This document shows positions 36,091 through 47,763 of a stretch of DNA of 64,000 nt, piece after piece. The stretch covers positions 45,708,333 to 45,772,332 of the forward strand of contig OX419756.1 in NCBI GenBank assembly GCA_948567375.1. Reading direction: 5' to 3'. Each line of letters opens with the position of its first letter. The first letter of the stretch is position 1. Under the pieces are notes generated by a model. That model was not told the origin of the DNA, did not search any database, and was given only the letters and a program-made list of their open reading frames with translations. Origin of the DNA: Lunularia cruciata (taxonomy: Eukaryota > Streptophyta > Marchantiopsida > Lunulariales > Lunulariaceae). The translations under genes and the position numbers were made by a program.

Positions 36091-37079
36091 GTCACTATAG
36101 CTATAAGGACGTCAGAAATTAGTGTATCGCTAGTTAGCTCAATCTGTATACTAGGTCCCTTCAAAGCACCCTAATCCTTCATATTGAAGGCAAAACAACT
36201 TGTGTGGCTCCTCAAGAACCTCCAAACCCTCCATCTTTCCTCTCCAATAGGCTTAGGTCCAAGATCTGGCTTCCAAGTATCCTCTGTAACTGTCATAGGA
36301 GTGGAAGACGTATTGATTGGCTGCTACACTGGAGCAATAGTGTCATGCCCCTAACTACTAGAGGTCCCAACCTCTATGTGAAAAACTCCTTCCACTCTAG
36401 CTGCAAGCTCCACACGTCCTCTACCTGCATCCCAAGTGGACCAAGGGTGTAATCCAAGTAGCCCACACTCACCTGAATGGACTCCAAATAGACCACTCTC
36501 CCTAGTAGCTATTGGCTATGTCCCAAGAATACCATGTCCACTCGGTCCATCAACCCCCAGCATGGGCCTGAATTGTCTTCATCGGCACAGGGCTCACAAG
36601 TATCCAAGTGGTGATGCCTATCAAGTGCATCCTACGTTGCTCTACCAAGCCAACCCAATCCCACTCTGGCTGCATCTAACAATACAGCATGTCCCATCCA
36701 AGAATGGACCTAATGTTTACTCACCACCACTCTGGTGCAAGAATCACCCATCAAAGGCATGTTCTCCAAAAGATAAGTTGGAGAAATGGACTAATGAACC
36801 TGGAGATGTTGTAGTATCCATAACATCTCCCAAAACACACCAAAACAAGGATCCTAAAGACCCAAACTGCAGCCCGCATGTGTATGTTCCTAACATGGCC
36901 ATCCAGAAATCACCAAGTGAATAGGCCCATGTCTCTCTAGGTCATGTGCTCCCAATAAGGAAATGTCTGCTGGTAAGGTCTTTTGGTAACCTCTGACTGC
37001 TGATATTGGTAATAACTCTGGATACCGACAGGCCAAGTGTATTACATGATGTAGAGAGACTTGCCTAAAAGTCTCATCT

Positions 37080-37925
37080 CTATACATATAAGTACCTTTG
37101 TACTTGTATACCCGCCTGTAATACCATAGCTAGTCCGGTGCTAATCCCATCGAACAACTCTAATAGACATATCTCCTCTACTTGATATTGCCAAGCAATG
37201 AGTGTGGTATCCACAAGTGTCAAAGTAATCGACTCTAGAGGCTCATCCTCATACTCATCTCTTGATGGTATGAAGGCTCCACTCCAAGCCCGCTGCACCA
37301 ATTGATCTGCATGATGCTGCAATGCCTCCTCTGAACTCCACAATGGAAACATCCAAGGTGGATGGAACAATCCCACTTGTACTCCAAATTCAAGTGATCT
37401 CCTCTAGTACTAGAGTATCTTCTACATGGGCGTTCCACTCCAACAAGTCACCAGGCCAAGTAATTGCACCATTGAAAGCTAAAACTGATGCTGCCATGGT
37501 CCCGGACTGTAGTGAGCCAAGATTGCCACTACTAAAGCGTACTGGTAGGCAACATACCCATCCCTTACTGGACTGCCAACCTGGTCTATTGGAGGCTGTC
37601 TTCCCAATAGTCAATACTGAAACCCATGGGGTATAACATTGCTCCCCAAACTAGCACATCATATGACTCAACTATTGTCGCAATAGCCTGAGCTCTCACC
37701 ACCAAGCTATCAGTCAGATGACCAGGCTGAACCTAGACAACAAGCTCCCCACGTGTGATGTATTGTGTCAAACTACCACCTAGAGATGTCTGGATCTGAA
37801 ATGGACACCTTTCCACATCGGTCTTCCGTAACTCTAGACCGACAATTGCAACCTTCCTCAACATAAGGGGCTACGCACCAAAGTCTAACAAGACTTTTTG
37901 TGGTGTATAGACCTTCCCTAAAGGT
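37080..37925 (-). pseudogene. Element C protease and pre-RT linker
   Basis: Near 37905-37850 the minus strand reads VLLDFGA, then PLMLRKVAIVGLEL, an aspartic-protease active site with D-F-G-A. The long region 37850-36100 between protease and RT has several open pieces (37614-37390, 37376-37080, 37087-36890) but no further motif I can name. Confidence 0.6.
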
Positions 37926-38398
37926 CCCACCAAATGGAAAATCCCCCTCTGGTTATCCAATAAGACAACACCAGGTGTGAATTTTTCTCTCTCAAAGGCC
38001 GGCCTAGTTGGCAACTCCTTCAATCTAGTTGTTGTTGCTTACCATAAAGCACTGGTTGTTGAACGGATCCCATGCTCCACAACCAAGTCAGCTCCACTAC
38101 TAACCACCTATGCTCTAGTAGTAGGAACCGCATCATCCCTACTCTCACACAATGTGGCAACCAACCGGAACACTTGGGTTGGGTCAACTCCCAATGTAAA
38201 CATGTCATTGGCCAAAAACAAAGAATGCCGCATAATCAACTGAGCCGCCCCCAACATCATGCTAGACTCAGTCTGTGTAATAGTAGGTGGCTAACTAGCA
38301 GGTAGTCTATCATGTACTCCATCACCACCTACCACACCTGCAATGGGACATCTAGGAACCATGGATGTCATCTGCAATACCTCAAATAGCGTGAAAAA

Positions 38399-39998
38399 CT
38401 AGGGAAGCCTGACTTGTTGCCTAACCTCTCCTCTTTGTGGGTCCAACTCCACTAATGCTCCTCTAGGCTCTAGAGCACATACTGCACTCCTAGTCATTGC
38501 TGCAGATGCATCCACTTGTGCTGCTCCACACATGAAATCCAAAGCATCTCTATCACCAGCATATGAGGTGGAAGTCTCAGCACCTGAATCTGATCTCCTT
38601 TGAGCAATAGCCATACTAGGCAATCTCTGCTCCAATAGCTCAATCTGAGTAGCCATAGCTATATCAGAAGTAAGGGCAGGTATTGCACCTCTACTAGGTG
38701 TAGATCGTCTACCACCACCTCATCCTCCCTGAACTAAAGCTCCTCTACTACCTGCCATAGCAGCCCTACCACTCCGTAACTCCGAGTGTAGGTCAAAATA
38801 CCAATTACTAGTGTGACCAAATGTATGGCAATGTTCACATTGCCTTTATGTTGGCTGTGATGCACCAGAAGTATTAGGTCCACTGCCTTGAGTACACTCT
38901 TTCCAATGGTGAGGTCCACCACAAGTCCAACAAGCAACACCACCACTCACTGGCTATTGCTGACCCAAAAATGAAGGTAAGGGTCTAACTCCACTAGGCC
39001 CTCCACTTGCTCCATAGGATCTAGGTTGTCCATCCTATCCTCAAAAACCAATTGGGCATGGTGCACTCTATTGCACTCTAGAAGAAGTAACAGTTGTGGA
39101 TGAGTCTCCCTACCAAATCCAGATGTCACCACCCTTTCCTCCACCATGTTGAGCTCAATACGCTTAGCCAAACCAAAGACCACTGCCAAAGTAGGCAAAG
39201 TAGCCTGTAACAACATAGCATCACAAACTCTACATCCGCAACTCCTTGTCCAATATCCCAAACCAAAATTGGACTGTCTAGGCCTCAGTAAGTCCCTAAG
39301 CCACCTCATACAAGTGTATGCCTTGAGTAGGCTCTCTCTAGCCTTCTACTGGAACTCCTGCAAGCTCCTCAACTTGTCAATCCGCACTCCTTGGTAGTTC
39401 TACCTCAAACACAAGAAGAACTCCACCATGGAGTTAAACCCCAGTACCACACCACCTCCTATAGCGGTACCTCCACTTGTAGTAGCACTATCTCCAGCTA
39501 GTGCACCTCCACTAGCTCCACTAACACTACTTGAGCTAGAACCTATAGGTATAGCAAATCTACTCCTGGCCACCAAACCTAAAGTGATAAAGACATAGTT
39601 CGGAGCCCAATACTATCTCCATAACTTGATCTCCTCCAAATGAGCTCTCCTAAACTCATGGTAGTCATCCATTGATGAACCCTCAAAGATGCTGAAACAA
39701 CCCCTTCCATGCCATGAAGGTGTAAACAAAGTCAGGTTCCGCATTTGCTGTAGATCACACCAACTATTGAACTCTTGGATGAAGTCATCCAACTCAATGG
39801 TACCCACTGTGCCAAAGTAATGCCTAGGGCTTTGGAGGCCCCATAAATCTTGTCCATGTCCCACAACAACGGTGCGGACACGCCAAGTGCACTCTCAACT
39901 GAATCAACTCCTGTGTTGAACTCCAACTCAGAGTCAATCTCCTTCCTCACTGAGATACAGGCTGATATTGAGCACCACTCTAAGTAAACCCATTGCAT
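38399..39998 (-). pseudogene. Element C gag with zinc knuckles
   Basis: Gag spans several minus-strand frames: 39998-39613 with MDDYHEFRRAHLEE, then 39309-38947, then the knuckle region. At 38932-38894 it reads C-W-T-C-G-G-P-H-H-W-K-E-C, and just after (about 38855-38815) C-E-H-C-H-T-F-G-H, so there were two CCHC-type fingers. A Ser/Ala-rich tail follows (38656-38399). Stops and shifts break the frame. Confidence 0.72.
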
Positions 39999-39999
39999 A

Positions 40000-41620
40000 C
40001 TATAGGGTTAACTCCTTTAGAATCTCTAATGAACTCCGTTGTGACAAAGTAACCGCAAATTGGAACCACAAACTGCAACTGCAAGTCGCAACCGCAAGTA
40101 CTCCACCAAGTACCAACACCCACGGAACACCACCCACTAGTGTAATTCTAACTGAGATAACTACACTAGGGGAAAGTGCAACCTGTAACCTGCCATCACA
40201 ACACGCACTCTCATGGTCTGCAGGTCATCACTTCTTGCTTCACCGGAGAGAAACAAATGTAGTCTGACTAGTCATCACTCCAACCTTACTACCGAGAGCA
40301 CACCAGAGCGCCAACACTCAAAAGTCAGGGCACCTCACACAAACGTGGTGCACAAACATGAAGCAAAGAATGGAGGGGATCCAGTCACAAGAAATCTAAA
40401 CAAAAACACTCCATCTCACAAAACAACATGCAACTTACTCTACCACCATTTGGCATTTGACTTAAGAGAAATTTGTATCTAAGTCCTAAGCTACTAGGAT
40501 CACAAAGAATGGGATCAAACTGCCTCTCCTAGCCATCACTACAAGTGTATAGATAATAGTGGCACAGTCACTAGGATAACAAGTGAGGGTAGACTAGTTG
40601 GCTAGGGCACCAGTCTAGGAACAAGAGATCTAGAGTCAAACCTTGTTGCACACAATCTACTAGGATGGGCAGATTTTGCCAACCAATGACCAAGATTACT
40701 CTAAACTAGTTAGCCTCATGCCAACAAGCTGGCCCTTCTAGGCCTTCATAGCCTCTCATAGCCCACCGCACTATGCCTTGAAGCCTCTAAATGCCAAAAT
40801 TCAGCCAAATGCCTTCCAAATAAACTTCTTGCCATTGTGAACCTCCTCCAAAATTTGGTGAAACTCCTCCAAACTTACAAAAGTCCTCCAAACTAGCAAA
40901 ACCTCTCCAAATTTGGCCAAACAATGAAACTCCTCCAAATTTGGCCAAAATCTGACACAAACCCTAAAGTTGGCTGACTGCCAAATCCCCCACTAACCCT
41001 TCACTCGAGCCAAATTGAAAACATGGGTTTCTCCAAATCACAAATTCACAAGAATAGCTTCCCAACTCCACCTTCAATTTGACTTTCTGAGCCCAACTCG
41101 CAACAAATTGATCATGCCTTCACCTCTTGAGCTCAAAATCACAACCATTGCTCAAAATTTGCTCTTTCTTTGCTAAAAAATTGGCCAGCGCTTCCATACA
41201 GTACACCGTCTGCCTTACTGCCAAATTGCATCAATTAAACAAGCTTCTGCACACTAGGGAAAAATTGAACTTGAATCGAGCTACCAACAATCCACCGAGC
41301 TTGGAATTACCACCAACACTCAAAGTTTCTACATCCAATTTCCCCTTGACTTCACTTCTCTGATGTAATCAGATTGTTTACCATTCTCAACTCAACTCAA
41401 CTCAACTCAGATCAGTACTTGATCTGTCACTCTATAAACTGCAAACAAGTAGGCATTGATTACAATCAAGCCACACCCACTCCAGCATAGAGAATCCAGG
41501 TGATGCTCGCGGCCTCTATCTACCATAGCCAAGAACTCGAAGGCTCAACATCAAAGAAGTGAGCTCTCTGGAGCTGCACTTCAAAAGTATACCCCCTGGA
41601 CTCGAGCTAGGTCTAAACCC
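40000..41620 (-). other. Element C leader, no gene seen
   Basis: This stretch between gag and the possible 5' LTR has runs of CCAAA/CTCC-rich sequence near 40790-41000 and a short CTCAA pentanucleotide repeat at about 41385-41409. Small open frames occur on both strands without recognisable motifs. I take it as untranslated leader. Confidence 0.4.
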
Positions 41621-42800
41621 TAATGGTCCCACTGACGGCACACTCGACGATGCAAACGGTGCAAAGTGACGGTGGATCCCACCATGAAGTCAGTACCCAA
41701 ACACAAAATCTGACCATTGGAAAGTAGTCTCTGAGAAATTGCTGAAATTACTCTAACTACTATCACTGGAACTCTAGTCCATTTAGATGCAACACTACAA
41801 ATGGCGTGACAACCTTCACCATGTGGAAATAGGAGTGGATATTGGAGTGTCATATATGCTACATGGATCTCCAAGATACAATTTAGATGACCATCACAAT
41901 TTTGTACAATAATATCACAATGGTAAACATGTTCAGAGCCATCTCCAACCATTAGAATAACAACTTCATTGGCGGTGGGTGTATTGTACCACTAGACATC
42001 ACGACTTCTTATAGATAGTAAACACAAAAACAATTATGATACCAAGGCAACACAAATACCATTTGGCTAGAGCTTTTCTTGCATTGTTCAAAATGCATGC
42101 ACGTATGGGTTACAAGTCTCCAACATGGTTTGCAATTGCTCCAAGGTTGACAAATGCAAGGAAGGCATTACTATTTATTGCTATTGATATTCATGTGCAA
42201 TGTCATGAATAAAAAATTGCGCAAATCATTGACAATGCTCTTCAATTGGCAGAAGTGAACCTTCCTTATGGTACAATGCACCATGAATGAAAAAAGAGTA
42301 CATGCACTACCACATGTATTTGTCTCATTGATGTTAGCCTCCAAGGATGTAAAGGCAAAGGTAGAGTTATACATGTGGTCCATGAATGGAAAAAGAGTAC
42401 GGGACACTACCGCATGTAATTATCTCATTGATGTTAGCATCCAACATCCAAGGATGTAAAGGCAAAGATAGAGTTGTACATGTAGATTTGTTCATGGAAT
42501 TTTGCCCCAAATGGATCAACGGTAGAAAGAAGAGATTCCAATTCAAGGGAGATTGCAAGACGGTTGGTAGTACAATTTTTCATTCTCAAAACACAACAAG
42601 AATTACGGATTGCATGGATAAAATCTTGAGGTGCACTCCAACTTCCACATATTTTCTTTGCAATGTTTGCACATAATATTCATCTCACCATAATCCCATT
42701 GTCCAAGATGTGGGTCATTTTTTAAAAACATCAGCAAGGCAGTTGAAACATCTACATTTGCAAACATGCACATCAAGATAGACGTTTGACTTGTCATTTC
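41620..42800 (-). pseudogene. Helitron block 1: N-terminal region
   Basis: From about 42740 the minus strand reads DPHLGQWDYGEMNIMCKHCKENMW, the Cys-rich start of Helitron RepHel proteins. YNSTFAFTSLEANINETNTCG follows (frame 42407-42171), the counterpart of their FAFTSLGAKVD block. TANEVVILMVGDGSEH and DIIVQNCDGHL then lead to AYMTLQYPLLFPHGE, ending near 41812 (frame 41952-41620). Beyond that point the frame is element C. The block carries an internal tandem duplication. Confidence 0.87.
42275..42480. repeat. Tandem duplication within the Helitron N-terminal block
   Basis: Two adjacent copies of about 105 bases share GAATG(G)AAAAAGAGTAC, TCATTGATGTTAGC and CCAAGGATGTAAAGGCAAAG. On the minus strand the two copies encode ANINEIITCG and ANINETNTCG. 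The second copy has a small extra insertion (CATCCAA). Confidence 0.8.
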
Positions 42801-43324
42801 AAGTTTGAGTTGGATGTTTAGTAAAGCATGATATGAGCTTTAGAAACATAAGAAAAACCTGCTGGTGCTTCCATAAATTAAGAGGAATATCTACAAACTA
42901 AACATATGACAAAACTTAGAGCAAGCATAAATAGAAAATGCATGAGAAGATAGAATATACAAATACATCTATCTCATGGTGTAGCAAAGTTGAAGTGTTG
43001 TATACATTCATTTTTGGGGAAATGACAATGTCCTTGATGTTATGAAAATCATGATCTTTGGCAAAGATCATGATCCATTTGAGATGATGAAATAAGTTTT
43101 GGTACTTGGACTTGTTTTGTAAATTTTTGTAAGTTGCTATAATTTGGTTGTATGTGGGTTGGGTTTCCAAAGGTTTGCTTTTAGAAGGTTTTAGATTACT
43201 ATTAATGGTGTGTAAACAAGGTTTAGTGGTTCCCTTCCCTTCTACAAAGGAAGGGTTGAAGGTTGATGAGAGGTTTTAAGTTTAGTAGTTTTGTTTGAAC
43301 TTACAATAAGCAGGTTAGGTTTGT

Positions 43325-43475
43325 GAACTGACCTATCTCTCACTCAATATGAACTTCTAGTGGTTATTATGGTAATGTACCATGGGCCAAGAAGATAAAA
43401 AACCTCAATTTCATTTTCTCCTCTAAAGCTAACACTCTAAACCATTGTTCACTAGAGAACTCAATGAGAGTCGCT
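43325..43475 (-). repeat. Family A LTR fragment
   Basis: The reverse complement matches the 3' end of family A LTRs: CTCTCACTCAATATGAAC, GGTTATTATGGTAATG, GCTAACACTC and CACTAGAGAACTCAATGAGAG correspond to positions near 20790-20930. It is the last recognisable transposon piece before the gene island. Confidence 0.7.
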
Positions 43476-44461
43476 TGTTCAATGAAGAAAAATAAAAAGA
43501 AAGAAATTCTAGGTTACTAGAAAAAGGAAAATCAAGTCTAAGTCTGGTACATAGCTTTAGGCACTTTCATCTCAAGGCATGTCAATATTCGATTTGTTAT
43601 GTACTCCGACAATTGCCCGATTAGCAGATTTCTGTCCGGTCGGTACATAAATTTAAAGAGAAACCTCCGATTTATACACGGCCAGTCAAATGCTGATGTG
43701 GCAAGGCTGTTCAGCCGGACTCCCGGCGACGCAGTACGATGTGCTTGACATGCCGTCTGCTTTATGCCAATGTTGCAGCAATTTCTGACGCATGTCTGCA
43801 GCATGTGTGAGACAAGTTCAGAGAACGTGCCCCTACACCACATTTCTTTGAGACTTGATGTGGAGGACGAGGAAATCAGGCGGTGCCCACCGACAGATTG
43901 TCGCATGCAATCAAGTCTGAAGGGTAATTTCTGTTGCACCGATTCTTCTATGCAAACTACGGTACATTTTGAAGAGAGTTTCAATCTGAGGTTGCTGCAG
44001 ACTCGTCTTGATTTACAACTGAGTGATATCCAGTCCATGTTCCTCAAACTCATGGTTATCAGGGATTACCCGGAGTGTAGTGGCGAGCAGTGTAGTTGAA
44101 GAGAGTTTGATTTCTTCAATTGGTAGCGTAGTGCGAAATTGATTGTCGCGTTTGCCGCTCCAGTCTTTTTGTCTTGATTCCTCACGACATTCTTTGGAAC
44201 TTTATCTGTGTGTATTGGCAACCGCGCTGTGCTGGAAAACAGATGACATTTTCTCTTTTAACTTACTTCCTTATCTCTTTGTCGGGTGGACAGGAAAGAC
44301 GGGGGACTGCGGAACTGCACACTCTCCTCCTATACCCTACATAAACCTTTCGGACCTTGGATTTTCGTGATGTGTGCAGTTAAGGCTATCTGCCGGTGCT
44401 GAACTACGAGTTATGGGTCGGGGATTTCGGTAATTCAATGAGGCAATCAAAGTAGATTGGT

Positions 44462-46516
44462 ATGGAAGACAATGTATTTTCCTCCTTCTCCTTTACTTCC
44501 TCGGCCAAGTCTTCACCACGAGGAGGTTCGAAGTTAAAGGCAAGCAGTGCGTCTACTGCAAGTCGTCGCGCTTCTTTCGTCGACAGTGTGTATCCCTCAA
44601 GACGGGTGAAAGACGAAACCCCTGGTTGCAACCTCAACACGGCGGACGTGTCTAGGAAGGGTTCATATTCGAGCTTATGTTTTGAGGAGGAAAAACAGGA
44701 AAGGGAGAATTTGGAGAAAATTACTCCAGAGAAGGTGCTAGAACGCGGAGAAGTCGGAACTGACGGCCAATGCGAGCATAGTTTGATTGAGGTCAAGGAA
44801 GAGAAACAAGGTTTGGGTTTAACAGAGATTGAGTATCCTTATTCCCCTCTATCCGGCAAGAGGAAATTATTGCAGAACCTTGAAGCGGGTTTCGGTGACG
44901 ATCATGGGGATATCGAAGATTGTATCTGGAGTTCTCAGAAATTATCATCTATGCAGATGGAGAAGAAGTCAACAGTTTCGAGTAAAACCACGATTAAAGA
45001 GAAAATTGCGTTGTGCAGAACTCCCCCGTCTAATTGGTTGGATATTGTAGACGGCATCAGGTATAGTCTCGCCGTTTCCCCACAGAGAATGCCTAGACGC
45101 GTAGTCTGAGATCAATATTCCTTCTCCAGTTTCTGCAAATTGTACTTGTAGTTTGTAATGTAGTGGCGTCCAGGTAAAAGGTAACAGTTTGTAATCTAGT
45201 GCATGAATGCATCCTTGCAGGACAATGCGCGTAACTCGAAATGCCCCCGTCGATCTTTACGGTCCTGAACAGGTCAAGTCTGACTCTCGACTCTTGAATA
45301 TGCAAGCTCTCTTACTCAGAATGAATGCAACCTGAATAGAAGAAACACTATTTCCCAGATTATTCCTTCCTGCTCATTTAGCTGTCTCAGCCTATTTGAT
45401 GCAGCTGGTAGATCTACGTGCTGATAAAGAAACACGGATATTTCACATATTAGTAGCAGCTATGTTGAGCACACAGACACGAGACGAAATCACAGCTGCT
45501 GGGATGAAGAGACTACATGCTATGCCAGGCGGTCTTACAATACAAAACGTTGTCGACCCTGATGTTTCCCTGGAGGTTTTGGAACGACTACTTTATCCAG
45601 TAGGATTCTACAGGTCTGCATCGTCTTTCACAAGAGAAGAACTTGTCAGTATAAAGTGCCTGCACATTTTGCCTATCTAGCCATTGTGGTAGACTGACCC
45701 ATTCTTGAGAGTGATCTCAGGCAAAAGGCGAAGTACCTAAAGACTATTGCGGAGATGCTTCATAGATCACCGCACTGTGGCTCTGTCCCCTCGACATTAA
45801 CTGAGCTGGTATGGCCTACCCGATACTTGCGAACATGAAGTAAGGCTTTTAGTGTCGGCAACGATGGCTGAATGTCCCTTGTCTGCACTAACTTTGTCAA
45901 GAAACCCCGTGTGTAGGTGAAACTTCCAGGAGTTGGACCGAAGGTTGGACTACTAGTACTGTGGTGTGGTTTCGGGAAGTATGTTTAAACCCATCTCTCA
46001 TGATTTTGATCCACTAAAGGTACTAGATGTATACAGAGATGTTAAAAGTCGAGTGCCTGTTCTGTTGGCAGGGGTCAAGAAGGTTTTATATGCGACTCTA
46101 ATGTCGCGAGGGTATGTTCTCGTCTGGGTTGGGTGCGTGAGAATTCAACTCCTGACGCAGTAAAGGCAGCTTTAGAACTCTGGTTACCCAAGTCTCTCTG
46201 GCCAGAACTAAGCTACCTGTTTGTTGGGTTTGGACAGCAGGTGAGTGGACGTCACGTTAAGCATTAAAACTCGTTTTACGAAGAAGACATTTCGTAATGT
46301 CGACAACTCCATACTCATTCTACCTGGTGGTATTTTCTGCAGATTTGCAAACCAGTTGGTCCATTGTGCCAAATATGCAAAGTTAGTTCTTTGTGCCCGT
46401 CGGCATTCAAATGCGGTAAAAGGACTGCAAAAACTACAAAGCAAGATCATGATAATGTTCCACCCAGACATCCTGTCGAGTATACAAAGCTAGCAAAAAG
46501 TAGACAATCCAAGTAA
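44462..46516 (+). CDS. NTH1-like: Endonuclease III (NTH)-type DNA glycosylase/AP lyase, seven exons
   Basis: Exons 44462-45060, 45221-45272, 45405-45613, 45721-45808, 45917-45978, 46072-46240 and 46343-46516 join through GT-AG introns of 93-160 bases in consistent phase to give 450 residues. A TAG stands three codons before the ATG. Residues 1-199 are Ser/Glu-rich and unrecognised, possibly with an organelle-targeting start. Family sequence begins at NWLDIVDGIR and NAPVDLYG. Next come MLSTQTRDE (about 237-245), LLYPVGFYR, the helix-hairpin-helix LPGVGPKVG with catalytic Lys325, the catalytic Asp345, RLGWV, and the iron-sulphur loop C395-X6-C402-X2-C405-X5-C411. The enzyme would excise oxidised pyrimidines in base-excision repair, in nucleus and/or plastid. 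Oddity: the usual VDTHVxR around the Asp reads CDSNVAR. Splicing is my prediction. Confidence 0.87.
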
Positions 46517-47214
46517 AATATGCAAAGACAAGGAGTTCCAAGGATAGCATGGGGTCTTCGGTATTGCCACTCTCAATTGATGATGACCCTATCCAAAGAT
46601 TTAGGCATCAGTACATAATGATAGCTCACTGCTCAGCTTTGCTCGAGTTGGCGTCATGAGTCTCGTGGATGGATGTTTTGAGTGCAAACGAACGTTCCAA
46701 GCAGTGGATGATTATTTTAGTGGCAAAGTCAAGTCTAGAAACAATTAAAATCTGCAGATGAACTGTGCTGGAAAAGAGCAAACATAGGGAACTCTACATT
46801 CACTACCTCGAAACGGAATGAGACGTTATCAAACCCATCTCCTCCCATTAATTGCTTCAGCCACGTTGGTATTCTCCGGGGTAACTGTCGACCAGTCTGA
46901 ACATTCTGTGAGTTGCACTATGATGGACATAATTGGCAGACAAGATACGGCCAGGGGCTCACTTGTCCAGTAACTTTTGGCCAATACCTCTGCAGTTGGA
47001 TAATAGTATTCGTGAGCTTCAAACTGAGACTCACTTCACAACTACACAAAGCTGGCAAGTTACTCTCGTTGGCGAGTGCTTCGCCTACGAAACCCGCCGT
47101 CCACACCGAAGGAGCTTTTTCTTTGGAGACAAAAGCGTAAAGAAAAATTGATATGTTTGCGCTTGATTGAAGGCTAGCAAAATCTGAATTAAGAGGCTCA
47201 AGCGGTTCCAGTTA
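46517..47214. other. Convergent intergenic region / 3' UTRs
   Basis: About 700 bases lie between the stop of the glycosylase gene and the stop of the minus-strand MEA1-like gene. Small frames occur on both strands (for example 46913-47151), without motifs. It probably holds both 3' untranslated regions and their polyadenylation signals. Confidence 0.5.
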
Positions 47215-47763
47215 CTAGCCACTGGGGTCCCCTCTACTCGTTATCCGTTGCATCCACTGGTCCTCGGGTATCGAGTTCGCCCAAGAAGGTCGGAAGCCCC
47301 CCAGGTCAATAGCCTTCATAGCATTCATTATTCTCGTACGATCCTCTGGGGGAATTGGAGCAGCTCGCCTTGCAGCATGAGATTGATTAGCTTCCAAAAT
47401 TGCTCTTTCAGAATCAGCTCTACGGCGCTCAAATTCCTCCTCTTCATCGCTGTCTGGTAATTGCAAAGGCTCTGGACGATCTGATAGTGACAGGAGCTCC
47501 AAACCGCTGACATTACCATAAACGTGGACCTCCATCCCGTTGATCGTCACAACCCTTCCCTGTGAGTTGTGCCCATTGCTAATAGTAGCTCCACTAACCC
47601 CTGCACCATTTCCATGATTCCCGTTTGCTACATTACCTACAAGAGTGATACTGTCAGTTTCAACGGCAGGGTTATTTGAGGTCTCATCTGAGATCGGATG
47701 GTATCCAATTTGAGGGTCGATCTGGACATGTTCCCCGTTTTGTTCTCCTTCTGCATCAAACAT
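47215..47763 (-). CDS. MEA1-family-like protein, single exon
   Basis: An uninterrupted 182-residue frame. An in-frame TAG lies five codons before the ATG, supporting this start. Features in order: IGYHPISDE near residue 20; a Gly/Asn/Val-rich middle with VVTINGMEVHVYGNV; an acidic DSDEEEEFERRR stretch near 105-115; and a C-terminal block with PIPPEDRTRIMNAMKAIDLG followed by RPSWANSIPEDQW. The GY-x-P-L/I motif, the acidic centre and the final P-x-W-A-x-x-I-x-x-x-Q-W pattern resemble male-enhanced antigen 1 (MEA1) proteins, which are of similar length (about 185 residues in human). The molecular role of that family is poorly defined, so none is assigned. No signal peptide or membrane segment is seen. 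Confidence 0.65.
   Translation of the reverse strand: MFDAEGEQNGEHVQIDPQIGYHPISDETSNNPAVETDSITLVGNVANGNHGNGAGVSGATISNGHNSQGRVVTINGMEVHVYGNVSGLELLSLSDRPEPLQLPDSDEEEEFERRRADSERAILEANQSHAARRAAPIPPEDRTRIMNAMKAIDLGGFRPSWANSIPEDQWMQRITSRGDPSG

Larger units (their letters stand above)
33200..41811 (-). mobile_element. Ty3/gypsy element C inserted in the Helitron
   Basis: A minus-strand element with gag, protease, RT, RNase H, integrase and a terminal PHD finger lies between Helitron blocks 1 and 2. Its composition differs from families A and B. The right end may start TGTCACGCCATTTG at 41811, with a possible LTR to about 41365 (RNA start near TTTATAGAG, then GATTACATCAGAGAAG as a weak primer site). 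The left end has only a faint match (TGTGGCACTTTAG near 33315). No convincing LTR pair or target duplication could be found, so the limits are approximate. Confidence 0.7.

Noticed and set aside
33200..41811. Element C as a host gene cluster with a PHD-type regulator
   Set aside because: The PHD finger lies in line with integrase, RT, protease and gag-type zinc knuckles on the same strand, so it belongs to a retroelement.
43538..44053. A 171-residue minus-strand frame, overlapped by a 111-residue plus-strand frame at 43764-44099, just upstream of the glycosylase gene
   Set aside because: Both strands are open in the same GC-rich DNA, neither protein shows a known motif, and the place suits a promoter region. 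Transcript data could revive one of them.
45061..45108. Direct read-through of exon 1 of the glycosylase gene to the stop at 45107
   Set aside because: The read-through residues lack family similarity. Splicing at 45060 to 45221 restores the conserved NAPVDLYG stretch in frame.
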